Assembly (NCBI GenBank): GCA_023460535.1
Contig: JAEWPV010000008.1
Coordinates: 1-6,882 of the forward strand
Direction: 5' to 3'
Source of the DNA: Bacillota bacterium
Lineage (GTDB): Bacteria; Bacillota; Clostridia; Oscillospirales; Ruminococcaceae
Length of the DNA stretch: 6,882 bases
The position numbers and the translations under genes are program-made. Below the pieces are notes generated by a model. The model saw only the letters and a program-made list of their open reading frames with translations, was not told the origin of the DNA and did not search any database. Shown piece after piece: positions 1 through 5,781 of the stretch (within the stretch, counting starts at the first letter, position 1; each line of letters begins with the position of its first letter).

Positions 1-39
1 CTTGGTCTTTTTATAGCACTTGGCTGTATTAAAGACTAA
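1..39 (+). pseudogene. Possible 3' end of an ORF entering from the left edge
   Basis: The first 12 codons read L-G-L-F-I-A-L-G-C-I-K-D and end at TAA (37-39), directly before the palindromic block at 40. The position mirrors the right side, where the recombinase gene also ends just outside its end block. Only 12 codons are visible, so no family can be assigned and this may be chance. Confidence 0.2.
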
Positions 40-130
40 GGATAAAATGTAAAGAAAACAACTGTAAAGTCACTTAATAACAAGGATTTTGCTATAAACT
101 TTACATTTTGCCTAACTTTACATTTCACAT
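40..130. repeat. Left palindromic end block (inverted-repeat partner of 6026-6116)
   Basis: The block contains GGATAAAATGTAAAG (40-54) and its near inverted copy ACTTTACATTTTGCC (98-112), separated by 43 nt, giving a 73-bp imperfect palindrome. A further ACTTTACATTTCACAT (115-130) adjoins it, and a partial TGTAAAGT lies at 63-70. Bases 98-130 match the reverse complement of 6026-6058 at 31 of 33 positions. Repeated short motifs close to an element end resemble the multiple transposase-binding sites of Tn7/Tn5053-type or IS21-type ends. That reading is inference, because no transposase for these ends is intact here. Confidence 0.7.
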
Positions 131-279
131 ATCTTTAGATGGAATGCTATATTCAGTTCCTTATGAATGCCAAGCTGGTCAAGAAGTCCCTTGTAGAACC
201 ATCTAGGAGTCAGCTTGGAATCTGACAGATACAGTGCCTGTATTTTGTAGCCGTTTTTAATCAATCGTTTTAGGCGGTC
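118..279 (-). pseudogene. Fragment of ExeA/TniB-like AAA ATPase of a transposon
   Basis: The minus strand reads openly from about 279 to a stop at 118-120. It contains ALYLSDSKLTPRWFY followed by KGLLDQLG. From memory this resembles the region just after the Walker A segment of ExeA/TniB-type AAA ATPases that partner DDE transposases in Firmicute transposons. Walker A, Walker B and the rest of the roughly 270-residue protein are absent, so it cannot function. Upstream it collides head-on with istB at about 275-283. The last residues (NIAFHLKICEM) run into the repeat block and are probably not native. The IHKEL sequence at the join also occurs in the istA remnant at 5776-5790. The family call rests on motif memory, not a search. 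Confidence 0.55.
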
Positions 280-591
280 ATGATGAAGTATGCAAATCCA
301 GTGCTGTTAATCATTGATGAATGGCTGTTGCTAAACCCAACCGAAAATGAGCGCAAGGATATCTTTGAAATACTTCATAGACGTCGTAAGAAATCATCCA
401 CTATCTTCTGTTCTCAATACAAAGCAGAGGGCTGGTATGAGCAACTTGGAGGAAGTGGTAGTCCTCTTGCAGATGCAATACTTGATCGTATTGTACATGA
501 TGCATACAAAATTAACATTGAAAGCATTGACCCATCAAAAGACATCTCAATGAGAGAGGTATATGGGTTAGATAAATCACTAAGCGAGTAA
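280..591 (+). pseudogene. istB: IS21-family helper ATPase IstB, C-terminal part only
   Basis: IstB is the AAA+ ATPase that assists the IstA transposase of IS21 elements. The 103 codons carry the Walker B strand LLIIDEW (residues 9-15), the sensor-type stretch STIFCSQ (40-46), the characteristic GWYEQLGG (51-58) and LADAILDRIVHDAYKI (63-78) with a likely arginine finger. A full IstB has about 250 residues, and here the N-terminal half with the Walker A loop is missing. An in-frame TAG lies at 271-273 and sequence homology breaks off at the antisense AAA-ATPase scrap. The ATG pair at 280/283 is therefore internal, with no RBS, and not a real start. The gene is a remnant with an intact 3' end. 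Confidence 0.88.
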
Positions 592-785
592 CCTTGCATA
601 AAGCGGTTTCCAAGTCTCCGGAACTGCGGTTTCACCGCACAAGAATATTCACAATGACCACTTCGTTAAAACTGGAACAGGTAAACCTGTTTGCTTGTAC
701 TTGTCCGGCTCGTATAATTGTGTTAACACCATCACCGGGGGGCGCACTACCCCCGTTATATCTCGGGATACAGTCCCAGGGGCTG
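592..785. mobile_element. IS21-type element tail, structured non-coding DNA after istB
   Basis: These bases carry no convincing gene but several compact inverted repeats. TGCGGT/ACCGCA with a 3-nt loop lies at 625-639, ACAGGT/ACCTGT with a 2-nt loop at 677-690, CGGGGG/CCCCCG with an 8-nt loop at 736-755, and GGGA/TCCC around 765-776. The segment is clearly richer in G and C than the central operon. Its position straight after istB fits the 3' end of an IS21 element. The exact terminal repeat cannot be fixed by eye. The GC hairpin at 736-755 could stop transcription leaving istB but lacks a proper T-run. Confidence 0.5.
736..755 (+). terminator. GC-rich hairpin, possible weak terminator of the IS21 remnant
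   Basis: A 6-bp all-GC stem (CGGGGG 736-741 with CCCCCG 750-755) has an 8-nt loop and is followed only by TTATAT. It may limit read-through from istB towards the cargo. The missing U-tract makes the terminator call weak. Confidence 0.3.
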
Positions 786-1213
786 TTATAGTAACTTCTG
801 ATGCAAATTTCTTTTCCTGTTTGATCCCCTGCTTAAAGTTGGGATACCCTTTTTAGACATAGCGTATGTTTCGCTTTGATGGTATCCATTCTTTTCTGCC
901 CATTTTAGATAGCTGTTTACAAACTGCTTTTCATTTTTGTTTGAAATATTGTCATAATGCCAATATTCCTCAACAAAGTCAGACAGTTTATCTTTTCCAG
1001 AACCTTCATGCCACCCTTTCAACAGCGACTTAATGCCTGGCATAGTATAGTCCAACATGTTTGTCAGCATATGGACACTTTCTATCCTCATTTTCATATA
1101 GTGGGCATATTGTCTGCCTAACAGTTTTTTCAGCAAATTTGATTTTGGAGGATTAATGATAACGGTAAATTTAATATTTACCAACTGGTGTATCAAGATA
1201 TTACGTTGGAATT
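786..1213 (-). pseudogene. Decayed IS110-family transposase
   Basis: The open frame runs from after a stop near 1213 to TAA at 786-788. The segment LLGRQYAHYMKM, then MLDYTMPGIKSLL, DKLSDFVEEYWHYDN, FVNSYLKWAEK, GYHQSE and GIPTL follow in the order I remember from the middle of clostridial IS110-type transposases. Preceding residues (VNIKFTVIINP) resemble the NP motif region of the N-terminal RuvC-like domain but are joined too closely, implying an internal deletion. The catalytic DEDD residues of the N-terminus and the C-terminal serine domain are missing, so about one third of a roughly 400-residue enzyme remains. The only upstream start is a TTG at 1196 without an RBS. It is a fossil, oriented away from the cargo operon. 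Confidence 0.7.
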
Positions 1214-1345
1214 AAACTCTTAATATATGCTTCTCGAGATAGTAAAAATCTAACTAAGAAAGTTTTAATTTAAATAATATAAGTATTGTTCAAATGAATT
1301 ACAATTTTTCAATAAGGAGAACAAAATTTTCTTCTTTACCCTTAC
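1214..1345. other. A/T-rich intergenic spacer with no gene seen
   Basis: This is a short non-coding stretch between the IS110 remnant and the cargo promoter. Base composition changes here from the mixed composition of the IS remnants to the strongly A/T-rich composition of the operon, so it probably contains the left junction of the cargo. No clear inverted repeat or start codon with RBS was seen. Confidence 0.5.
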
Positions 1346-1374
1346 TTGACATATATGTAACAATAGTGTAAAAT
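1346..1374 (+). promoter_or_regulatory. Consensus sigma-A promoter of the cargo operon
   Basis: A perfect -35 TTGACA (1346-1351) is followed by a 17-bp spacer and TAAAAT (1369-1374), one mismatch from TATAAT. Transcription would start near 1380-1384, leaving a leader of about 40 nt before the first gene. Such a near-consensus promoter predicts strong vegetative expression unless repressed. The palindrome over the predicted start site could provide that repression. Confidence 0.8.
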
Positions 1375-1378
1375 TTCC

Positions 1379-1392
1379 AAAAGGATCCTTTT
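1379..1392. promoter_or_regulatory. 14-bp perfect palindrome over the predicted transcription start
   Basis: AAAAGGATCCTTTT reads identically on both strands and begins five bases after the -10 hexamer, so it covers the expected +1 position. A dimeric repressor bound here would block initiation. No regulator gene is encoded in the window, so any regulator would act from elsewhere. An early-transcript hairpin is unlikely because there is no loop. Confidence 0.4.
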
Positions 1393-1419
1393 AAAAATTA
1401 TCAACAAGGAGATGACTTA

Positions 1420-2172
1420 ATGAAAAAATTAATTTCAATGTTTTTAGTAGTATCGTTATGTTTATCATTATCAATTACTTCCTTTGCAACTGAAAATGTT
1501 AATAAGGATGAATCCGATCAGAATAAAGCTTTTAAGGTTTTTCAACAAGATAAGATAAAAAAGTCAAAGTTAAGGTTAGAAAAATTTAAAAAGGATAAAG
1601 ACTTTGTTGTAACTTATGAAAATGATGATGGTAATTATACTATTGTTCCATCTGAAAATGTAACCAATAAAAAAGAATACATAGCAAAGTTGCATGAGGT
1701 TAAAGCACAAGATGATGAATACTCTTTGGTAGGCGATGATATACGGGGTTACTCAGATGGATCGCTTTTCGTAGGTTTTACTTCAACCGCATATGGAGAT
1801 TGGAATTATATACCTGTTGCTGGAAGTGATTGTATAACCTTCAATGGGAGTTCTGATGCATGGTGGGACGGATATTCTCCTGCGAGGGCTAATTCAATCA
1901 ATTGTAGTGATACATTTAATGTTGGATATGTTGGATTATCGCTTAGCATAGGTAGTGGTGCAATAGGTGGAACCGTAACTTCTAATAATTCAGGTTGCAC
2001 ACTTACTTATACTCCAGCACAAAATACTTGGAGTGTAGACCATAACTTTAGTAATGTAACAGGCTATGCTTATGTTATTACATCTATTACTGAGTATTCT
2101 AGTGCTACATTTACATTTGGCACTTCTTCATACGCGCTTCAAGCAAACATGCGTGTCGTAACTCCACATTAA
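1420..2172 (+). CDS. Secreted protein with Lys-rich pro-region and C-terminal Gly/Ser/Thr-rich domain
   Basis: The 250-residue product starts at ATG, 7 nt after AAGGAGA (1406-1412). Residues 1-23 form a classical signal peptide (MKK, hydrophobic core 7-18, SFA-T cleavage after Ala23), so it is exported by Sec. Residues 24-105 are highly charged, with runs such as KIKKSKLRLEKFKKDKDF (45-62). Residues about 110-250 are rich in Gly, Ser, Thr, Asn and aromatics with alternating strand-like patterns (GLSLSIGSGAIGGTV) and contain Cys138, Cys162 and Cys193. This bipartite plan suggests a prepro-protein with a beta-rich C-terminal effector or structural domain. It is first in the operon, has the strongest expression signals, and sits with a surface subtilase two genes down, its best candidate processing enzyme. 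I do not recognise the family. A secreted bacteriocin-like or surface protein is possible but unproven. Confidence 0.85.
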   Translation: MKKLISMFLVVSLCLSLSITSFATENVNKDESDQNKAFKVFQQDKIKKSKLRLEKFKKDKDFVVTYENDDGNYTIVPSENVTNKKEYIAKLHEVKAQDDEYSLVGDDIRGYSDGSLFVGFTSTAYGDWNYIPVAGSDCITFNGSSDAWWDGYSPARANSINCSDTFNVGYVGLSLSIGSGAIGGTVTSNNSGCTLTYTPAQNTWSVDHNFSNVTGYAYVITSITEYSSATFTFGTSSYALQANMRVVTPH

Positions 2173-2192
2173 TTATTAAAAAATTATAAAAA

Positions 2193-2230
2193 ATAGAGGA
2201 GAACCTAAAAATTCTCCTCTATAAGGAGAA
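2193..2230 (+). promoter_or_regulatory. Intergenic hairpin with alternative pairing that can mask the next RBS
   Basis: An 11-bp perfect stem pairs ATAGAGGAGAA (2193-2203) with TTCTCCTCTAT (2212-2222) around an 8-nt loop. The same 3' arm, TTCTCCT (2212-2218), is also perfectly complementary to AGGAGAA (2224-2230), the ribosome binding site of the next gene. The two pairings exclude each other: the first frees the RBS, the second hides it. On the minus strand the 11-bp stem is followed by a T-rich run (complement of 2178-2192), so it could also terminate antisense transcripts. In the plus direction there is no T-run. The likely result is uneven expression, high for the secreted protein and lower or controlled for the downstream genes. 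Confidence 0.6.
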
Positions 2231-2237
2231 AGCTTTT

Positions 2238-4064
2238 ATGAAAAAGTGGTTCAAAGTTTGTATATCTTTAGGTTTAGTATTAATAATACTGATATCAGGA
2301 ATTTTAATTTACTATAGAGATAATAAGAACACAATTACATACCAATATAATAATAATTTATCTCAGAATTTAAGTTTTATAAGTAATACAGCCGTGAATA
2401 ATACACTAAGTAAATGCTATTATGAGAGTAAAGATTTTGCAGGGTTTAGTTCCGCAACAATGACAAGTACGCCCAATATTTATCTTATAGATTGGACATT
2501 ATCAATTATGAAAAAATTTGATTTTTCTAATGATGCATATTTGGGAATAAAATCTTGTTACGAAAGTATAGATATTAATAAAATACAATATGAGGAATTA
2601 GAAAAATTGAGATTGATTTCAAGTATTAATAAAAGCTTGAATATTAGTAATTATAATAAAGCAGAGACTCTTATATTATTAATGAAACACTACAATGATG
2701 ATGATTCATTATTTTATTGGAAAGATAAAAATGAAGATATTAGTAATAAACTTTTAGCTACCTGTATTATTTTACAAATACTGGGAAATCTTGATATTAA
2801 TATAGGACAGAGAGAAAAAATAAAACTTAAGTTACTTGATTTATACTCAAAAGATGAATATTTCACGTATGGAGATATTAAAAGCAATTTAATAGATAAA
2901 GGTGGCTGTATAATAAAAAGTTTAATTTTATTAGGCGTAAAATATAATAATAGTATTAAAAACCGAGAAGATTGGATAACGTACTATAACGATGAAGTTT
3001 ATGATATAGTATCTTTTGATCCGTTTTCACTAGAAATATTAAAAGAATTAATATCATTAAATAATTTCTTTGGTAAGGAATTGCCTAAAAACCCAAAGTT
3101 TATGGAAAAACTATTTAAAGAGAAACAAAGTTTTGAAGGGTTAGGCTACGGAAATAATTCTTTTAATGTTGACCCTCACTATATAGATGTATTACTAGAG
3201 ATTTCTTCCTACAATAATTTTGAATTTCCTTTTAAAGTTGAATTATTTAAGTATATTAATGATAGTATTATTAGTAAATTTGTAAAGTTTGGAGATTGTA
3301 AGATAGCAATTTCAGACAATTATTATGGAATAGTGCTAGCAAATAAGTTTGGATTTATTTATGACAAAATTAAAGTATTTAATTTTTTGAATTCATGGTA
3401 TACGAAAAATATTGAAGAAAATAGTGGTATAAACAGTACCGACAAATTGGTTGATTTGTACTATCTTTTATTAAGTTACAATGAGTTTCAAGTTAAAATT
3501 GAGAACGATGGTGAAATTATATATAGCGTGAATAATTTTTTAAATAACATAGAATATACTAGTGAATCAGTTTTAAAGGACATAACCTATATTAAAATTG
3601 GCTTGGATATTATTAATATGCTTAATGAAAAGCCCTCCAATAATGTTAAAGAAAAACTTAAAACTTTGTTAAATAATATAAGTGAAGATGATAAATTTTA
3701 TACCAATATTACTGTAACAGACATATACGAAATAAATCAATATATAAATTGTAATGCCAAAGCAAAAATAAATACTAAAATATTAGAAAATTTAGAAAAG
3801 TTAAAATTAGATGGAGGATATAAATTTAGACAAATTAATAATAATGAATATATAGGTGAACCTGATATTATCTCTACATCTAAAGCCATCAAAGTAAAAA
3901 ATAACTTAATTGGAATCACTTTCGAAGATAAAATACAATTAAATGATTTTATTTCAAACTTAAAAAGTAATGAAAATATATTTAAAGTGTCCGAAAATTC
4001 TCAAACAACTGACTTACGTATTATTTATGAAGGATGCAAAATCCTATATATGATAGGTGAATAA
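2238..4064 (+). CDS. Membrane-anchored extracytoplasmic protein with alpha/alpha-toroid-like repeats
   Basis: The 608-residue product starts at ATG 7 nt after AAGGAGAA (2223-2230). Residues 7-26 are a single hydrophobic segment after MKKWFK, a signal anchor that puts the remaining roughly 580 residues outside. That part is helical-looking and repeats a loose pattern of F/Y-G or G-F/Y, then P-D/N-I or DP, then a helix such as STSKAIKV. Examples are FAGF with TPNIYLIDWTLSIMK (67-92), FEGLGYGNNSFNVDPHYIDVLLEI (299-322) and LDGGYKF with GEPDIISTSKAIKV (524-553). This resembles the alpha/alpha toroids of prenyltransferase/terpene-cyclase-repeat proteins. No catalytic motif is visible, so a binding or scaffold role is more likely than enzymatic activity. 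Its TAA overlaps the protease ATG by 1 nt, so the two are probably translationally coupled and act together. Fold and role are inference, and I know no named family. Confidence 0.85.
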   Translation: MKKWFKVCISLGLVLIILISGILIYYRDNKNTITYQYNNNLSQNLSFISNTAVNNTLSKCYYESKDFAGFSSATMTSTPNIYLIDWTLSIMKKFDFSNDAYLGIKSCYESIDINKIQYEELEKLRLISSINKSLNISNYNKAETLILLMKHYNDDDSLFYWKDKNEDISNKLLATCIILQILGNLDINIGQREKIKLKLLDLYSKDEYFTYGDIKSNLIDKGGCIIKSLILLGVKYNNSIKNREDWITYYNDEVYDIVSFDPFSLEILKELISLNNFFGKELPKNPKFMEKLFKEKQSFEGLGYGNNSFNVDPHYIDVLLEISSYNNFEFPFKVELFKYINDSIISKFVKFGDCKIAISDNYYGIVLANKFGFIYDKIKVFNFLNSWYTKNIEENSGINSTDKLVDLYYLLLSYNEFQVKIENDGEIIYSVNNFLNNIEYTSESVLKDITYIKIGLDIINMLNEKPSNNVKEKLKTLLNNISEDDKFYTNITVTDIYEINQYINCNAKAKINTKILENLEKLKLDGGYKFRQINNNEYIGEPDIISTSKAIKVKNNLIGITFEDKIQLNDFISNLKSNENIFKVSENSQTTDLRIIYEGCKILYMIGE

Positions 4065-5044
4065 TGACAACTAATAAAATTTATTTTGTTATTTTTATAA
4101 TAATTTGTTTATCTTTTTGCAATTTGACTTTAAATATATTAAAGTTAAGTAATATAAAAAATGTTACTTCACAAGGGCTAGATATAAGAAAGTACATTGG
4201 ATTGAATAATGTAAAATATAAAAAATTCTCAGGTAAAGACATAACAGTTGCAATTATTGATTCTGGGATATCATTACATAATGATATCAATGTGGATAGA
4301 ATAAAGGTATTTAAAGATTTTATAAACTACAAGGAATCAGCATATGATGACTATGGTCATGGAACTGCCATTGCCGGGATAATAGGTGCAAATGGGCAAC
4401 TTAAAGGAATAGCACCAAATGTCGACTTTGTGATTGTAAAAACTTTAGATTCAGATGGAAAAGCAGATAGAGATACACTATGCAAGGCTATCGATTGGGT
4501 TAAAGATAATATGGAAATTTATAATGTTAAGGTTGTTAATATTTCGGCCGGGGTTATACCGTTTCCGAATTTCTCTAATGACCCTTTGACTAGCAGCATA
4601 GATAAACTGAAGGAAAAAGGAGTAATTGTCGTTTGTTCAGCTGGCAATAATGGTCCTTATAAAAAATCGATATTGTCTCCAGGTAATAACCCAAAAGTTA
4701 TAACAGTTGGTAGTTGTAAAAATAATAAAACATATAGTTATTTAGATGATTATATAACACAATTTTCAAGTAGAGGTGATTTTGCTAATGGATTATGTAA
4801 GCCTGATATTGTTACGATGGGAGTAGACATATACTCCCTAGATTTTAAAGATAAAAACGGGTACTCAATTCATTCGGGTACTTCTTATTCTACTGGTATT
4901 GTAACTGGAGTAATAGCTATACTTCTTGAAAAATATCAAAATAGTCAAATAAGTTATATTGAGAAATTAATTAAGAGCAACACATTTGAATTTTATAGTA
5001 CCAGCGTTGATTCCCAGGGTAAAGGAGCATTAAAGCTTAAATAA
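4064..5044 (+). CDS. Membrane-anchored subtilisin-like serine protease (S8)
   Basis: This 326-residue endopeptidase has the S8 triad in order: Asp66 in VAIIDSGI, His99 in DDYGHGTAIAGII, and Ser274 in SGTSYSTGIVTG. The oxyanion Asn195 sits in SAGNNG, and the substrate-binding region is around NISAG (159-163). Residues 5-25 are a hydrophobic anchor, placing the domain outside the membrane. Only about 35 residues separate anchor and catalytic domain, too short for the usual roughly 80-residue I9 chaperone/inhibitor propeptide. The enzyme is compact, without C-terminal extension. The proline normally following the nucleophile motif (GTSxAxP) is Gly here. Its ATG overlaps the preceding stop by 1 nt with AGGTG (4055-4059) as a modest RBS, which argues for coupled synthesis. 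The likely substrate is the secreted protein at 1420-2172, by position only. The family assignment is firm. Confidence 0.95.
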   Translation: MTTNKIYFVIFIIICLSFCNLTLNILKLSNIKNVTSQGLDIRKYIGLNNVKYKKFSGKDITVAIIDSGISLHNDINVDRIKVFKDFINYKESAYDDYGHGTAIAGIIGANGQLKGIAPNVDFVIVKTLDSDGKADRDTLCKAIDWVKDNMEIYNVKVVNISAGVIPFPNFSNDPLTSSIDKLKEKGVIVVCSAGNNGPYKKSILSPGNNPKVITVGSCKNNKTYSYLDDYITQFSSRGDFANGLCKPDIVTMGVDIYSLDFKDKNGYSIHSGTSYSTGIVTGVIAILLEKYQNSQISYIEKLIKSNTFEFYSTSVDSQGKGALKLK

Positions 5045-5109
5045 ATTAAAATTGATATACTGATAAAGTTTATAAATTTAGATTATTAGAGGGATAGGAG
5101 AAGATAAAC

Positions 5110-5544
5110 TTGAAAAAAATCAAATTATTTATTTTATTAGCTTTTTTATTAATTATAACGTCATGTACATCGAAAGAAATTACTAGTAATAATGGTTTAA
5201 CTATTACTAGTATAATATCAAGTATTGGCGCGGCTAATGAAACCCAAGACCAATTTCAAATCCAAAGTTTTAAGTATACAATTACTTTGACTAATAATGA
5301 GAAAGAAGATATAAAAATTGAAACTTTAACTCCAGTCCTTACGGAAGGTTTTTCAAAAATTATTTATGATAATAATGTTACATTGAAGATAAATCAAATA
5401 GTTAAAAAAAATAGTAGCCTAAATATATCAGGAGAAATAATCTTCAATGCTAAAGGCCTTGAAAAAAAAGATATTATAGGTTTAAAACCTTTTGTTAAGG
5501 AGGTCAAAATTATTCAAGAAAGAGTAATACGGAAATCTTTCTAG
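5110..5544 (+). CDS. Small secreted lipoprotein, accessory protein of the protease operon
   Basis: The 144-residue product starts at TTG (5110), 8 nt after GGATAGGAGAA. A lysine-rich N-terminus and hydrophobic stretch (6-16) lead to the lipobox ITSC with Cys19, so it should be lipidated and anchored on the outer face of the membrane. The mature part alternates short strand-like segments (YTITLTN, IKIETLTPVL, VTLKINQIV, LNISGEIIF), suggesting a single Ig-like or beta-sandwich domain of about 120 residues. It follows the protease by 65 nt without a clear promoter or terminator and is probably co-transcribed. In secreted-effector operons a terminal small lipoprotein often gives self-protection or modulates the protease. 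Either role is inference. The codons after its TAG stay open in frame for 30 more codons, so the native C-terminus may once have been longer. Confidence 0.85.
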   Translation: MKKIKLFILLAFLLIITSCTSKEITSNNGLTITSIISSIGAANETQDQFQIQSFKYTITLTNNEKEDIKIETLTPVLTEGFSKIIYDNNVTLKINQIVKKNSSLNISGEIIFNAKGLEKKDIIGLKPFVKEVKIIQERVIRKSF

Positions 5545-5637
5545 CTTGTTGAATCCGGAGTAAAGAAATATGGAGAAAAGAAGGTAAAGAGATGGATCAA
5601 TTATATAAGAAATCTTAGTATTAAATGTAATTCTTAA
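5545..5637 (+). pseudogene. Basic 30-codon in-frame tail after the lipoprotein stop
   Basis: Directly after TAG (5542-5544) the same frame continues for 30 codons to TAA (5635-5637). It contains GVKKYGEKKVKRWINYIRNL, which looks like amphipathic, strongly basic protein sequence. It has no start codon of its own, so it can only be read through the TAG or is the fossil 3' end of another gene. I cannot name a family for it. Confidence 0.3.
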
Positions 5638-5655
5638 TGGCAAAGTCAAAATATT

Positions 5656-5722
5656 TTGGTACTACATAAGTGCAATAACTAATTCAAGGTATGGTATAAC
5701 TCTTACACTTTTATAGTACCAA
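5656..5722. repeat. Imperfect inverted repeat downstream of the operon
   Basis: The outer arms TTGGTACTA (5656-5664) and TAGTACCAA (5714-5722) match perfectly over 9 bp. The match continues inward with mismatches (CATAAGTG against CACTTTTA), leaving an inner loop of about 30 nt. No T-run follows, so this is not an ordinary terminator. It may be an IS end, an mRNA-stabilising structure at the operon's 3' end, or a folding region over the small minus-strand ORF that overlaps it. Confidence 0.5.
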
Positions 5723-5781
5723 GGCTGAATTGCAGAGAAATTTCCACCCGCATTTAAAATGTGAAAAACAATAACATTCAT
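5662..5781 (-). CDS. Possible 39-residue small protein, unknown
   Basis: Read on the minus strand, AAGGAG lies 6 nt before an ATG (complement of 5779-5781), and the frame is open for 39 codons to TAG (complement of 5662-5664). The peptide begins MNVIVFHILNAGGNFS, contains AIQPWYYKSVRVIPYL, and ends hydrophobic. The RBS spacing is ideal. However, the start region overlaps the istA remnant on the other strand, where the same bases encode IHKEL, so the AAGGAG may be accidental. No family is recognised. It is either a small hydrophobic peptide gene or coincidence. Confidence 0.25.
   Translation of the reverse strand: MNVIVFHILNAGGNFSAIQPWYYKSVRVIPYLELVIALM

Noticed and set aside
347..635. ORFs overlapping istB in other frames (347-553 plus, 414-635 minus)
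   Set aside because: They are shadows of the istB frame, which has clear family motifs.
594..791. 65-codon plus-strand ORF after istB
   Set aside because: It lies in the structured tail of the IS21 element, has no RBS and an implausible composition, and is best explained as chance in a more G/C-rich stretch.
657..862. Long minus-strand open frame without a start through the IS21 tail
   Set aside because: It has no start codon or RBS and crosses the hairpins and the IS110/IS21 junction. It looks like low stop density, not a gene.
2193..2222. Plus-strand intrinsic terminator between the first and second cargo genes
   Set aside because: The stem is strong but is followed by ATAAGGAG, not a T-run, so full termination in the plus direction is unlikely. 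It was kept as a regulatory hairpin instead.
5045..5109. Separate promoter for the lipoprotein gene
   Set aside because: TTGATA at 5052-5057 has no good -10 box at 16-18 bp spacing. Co-transcription with the protease is simpler.
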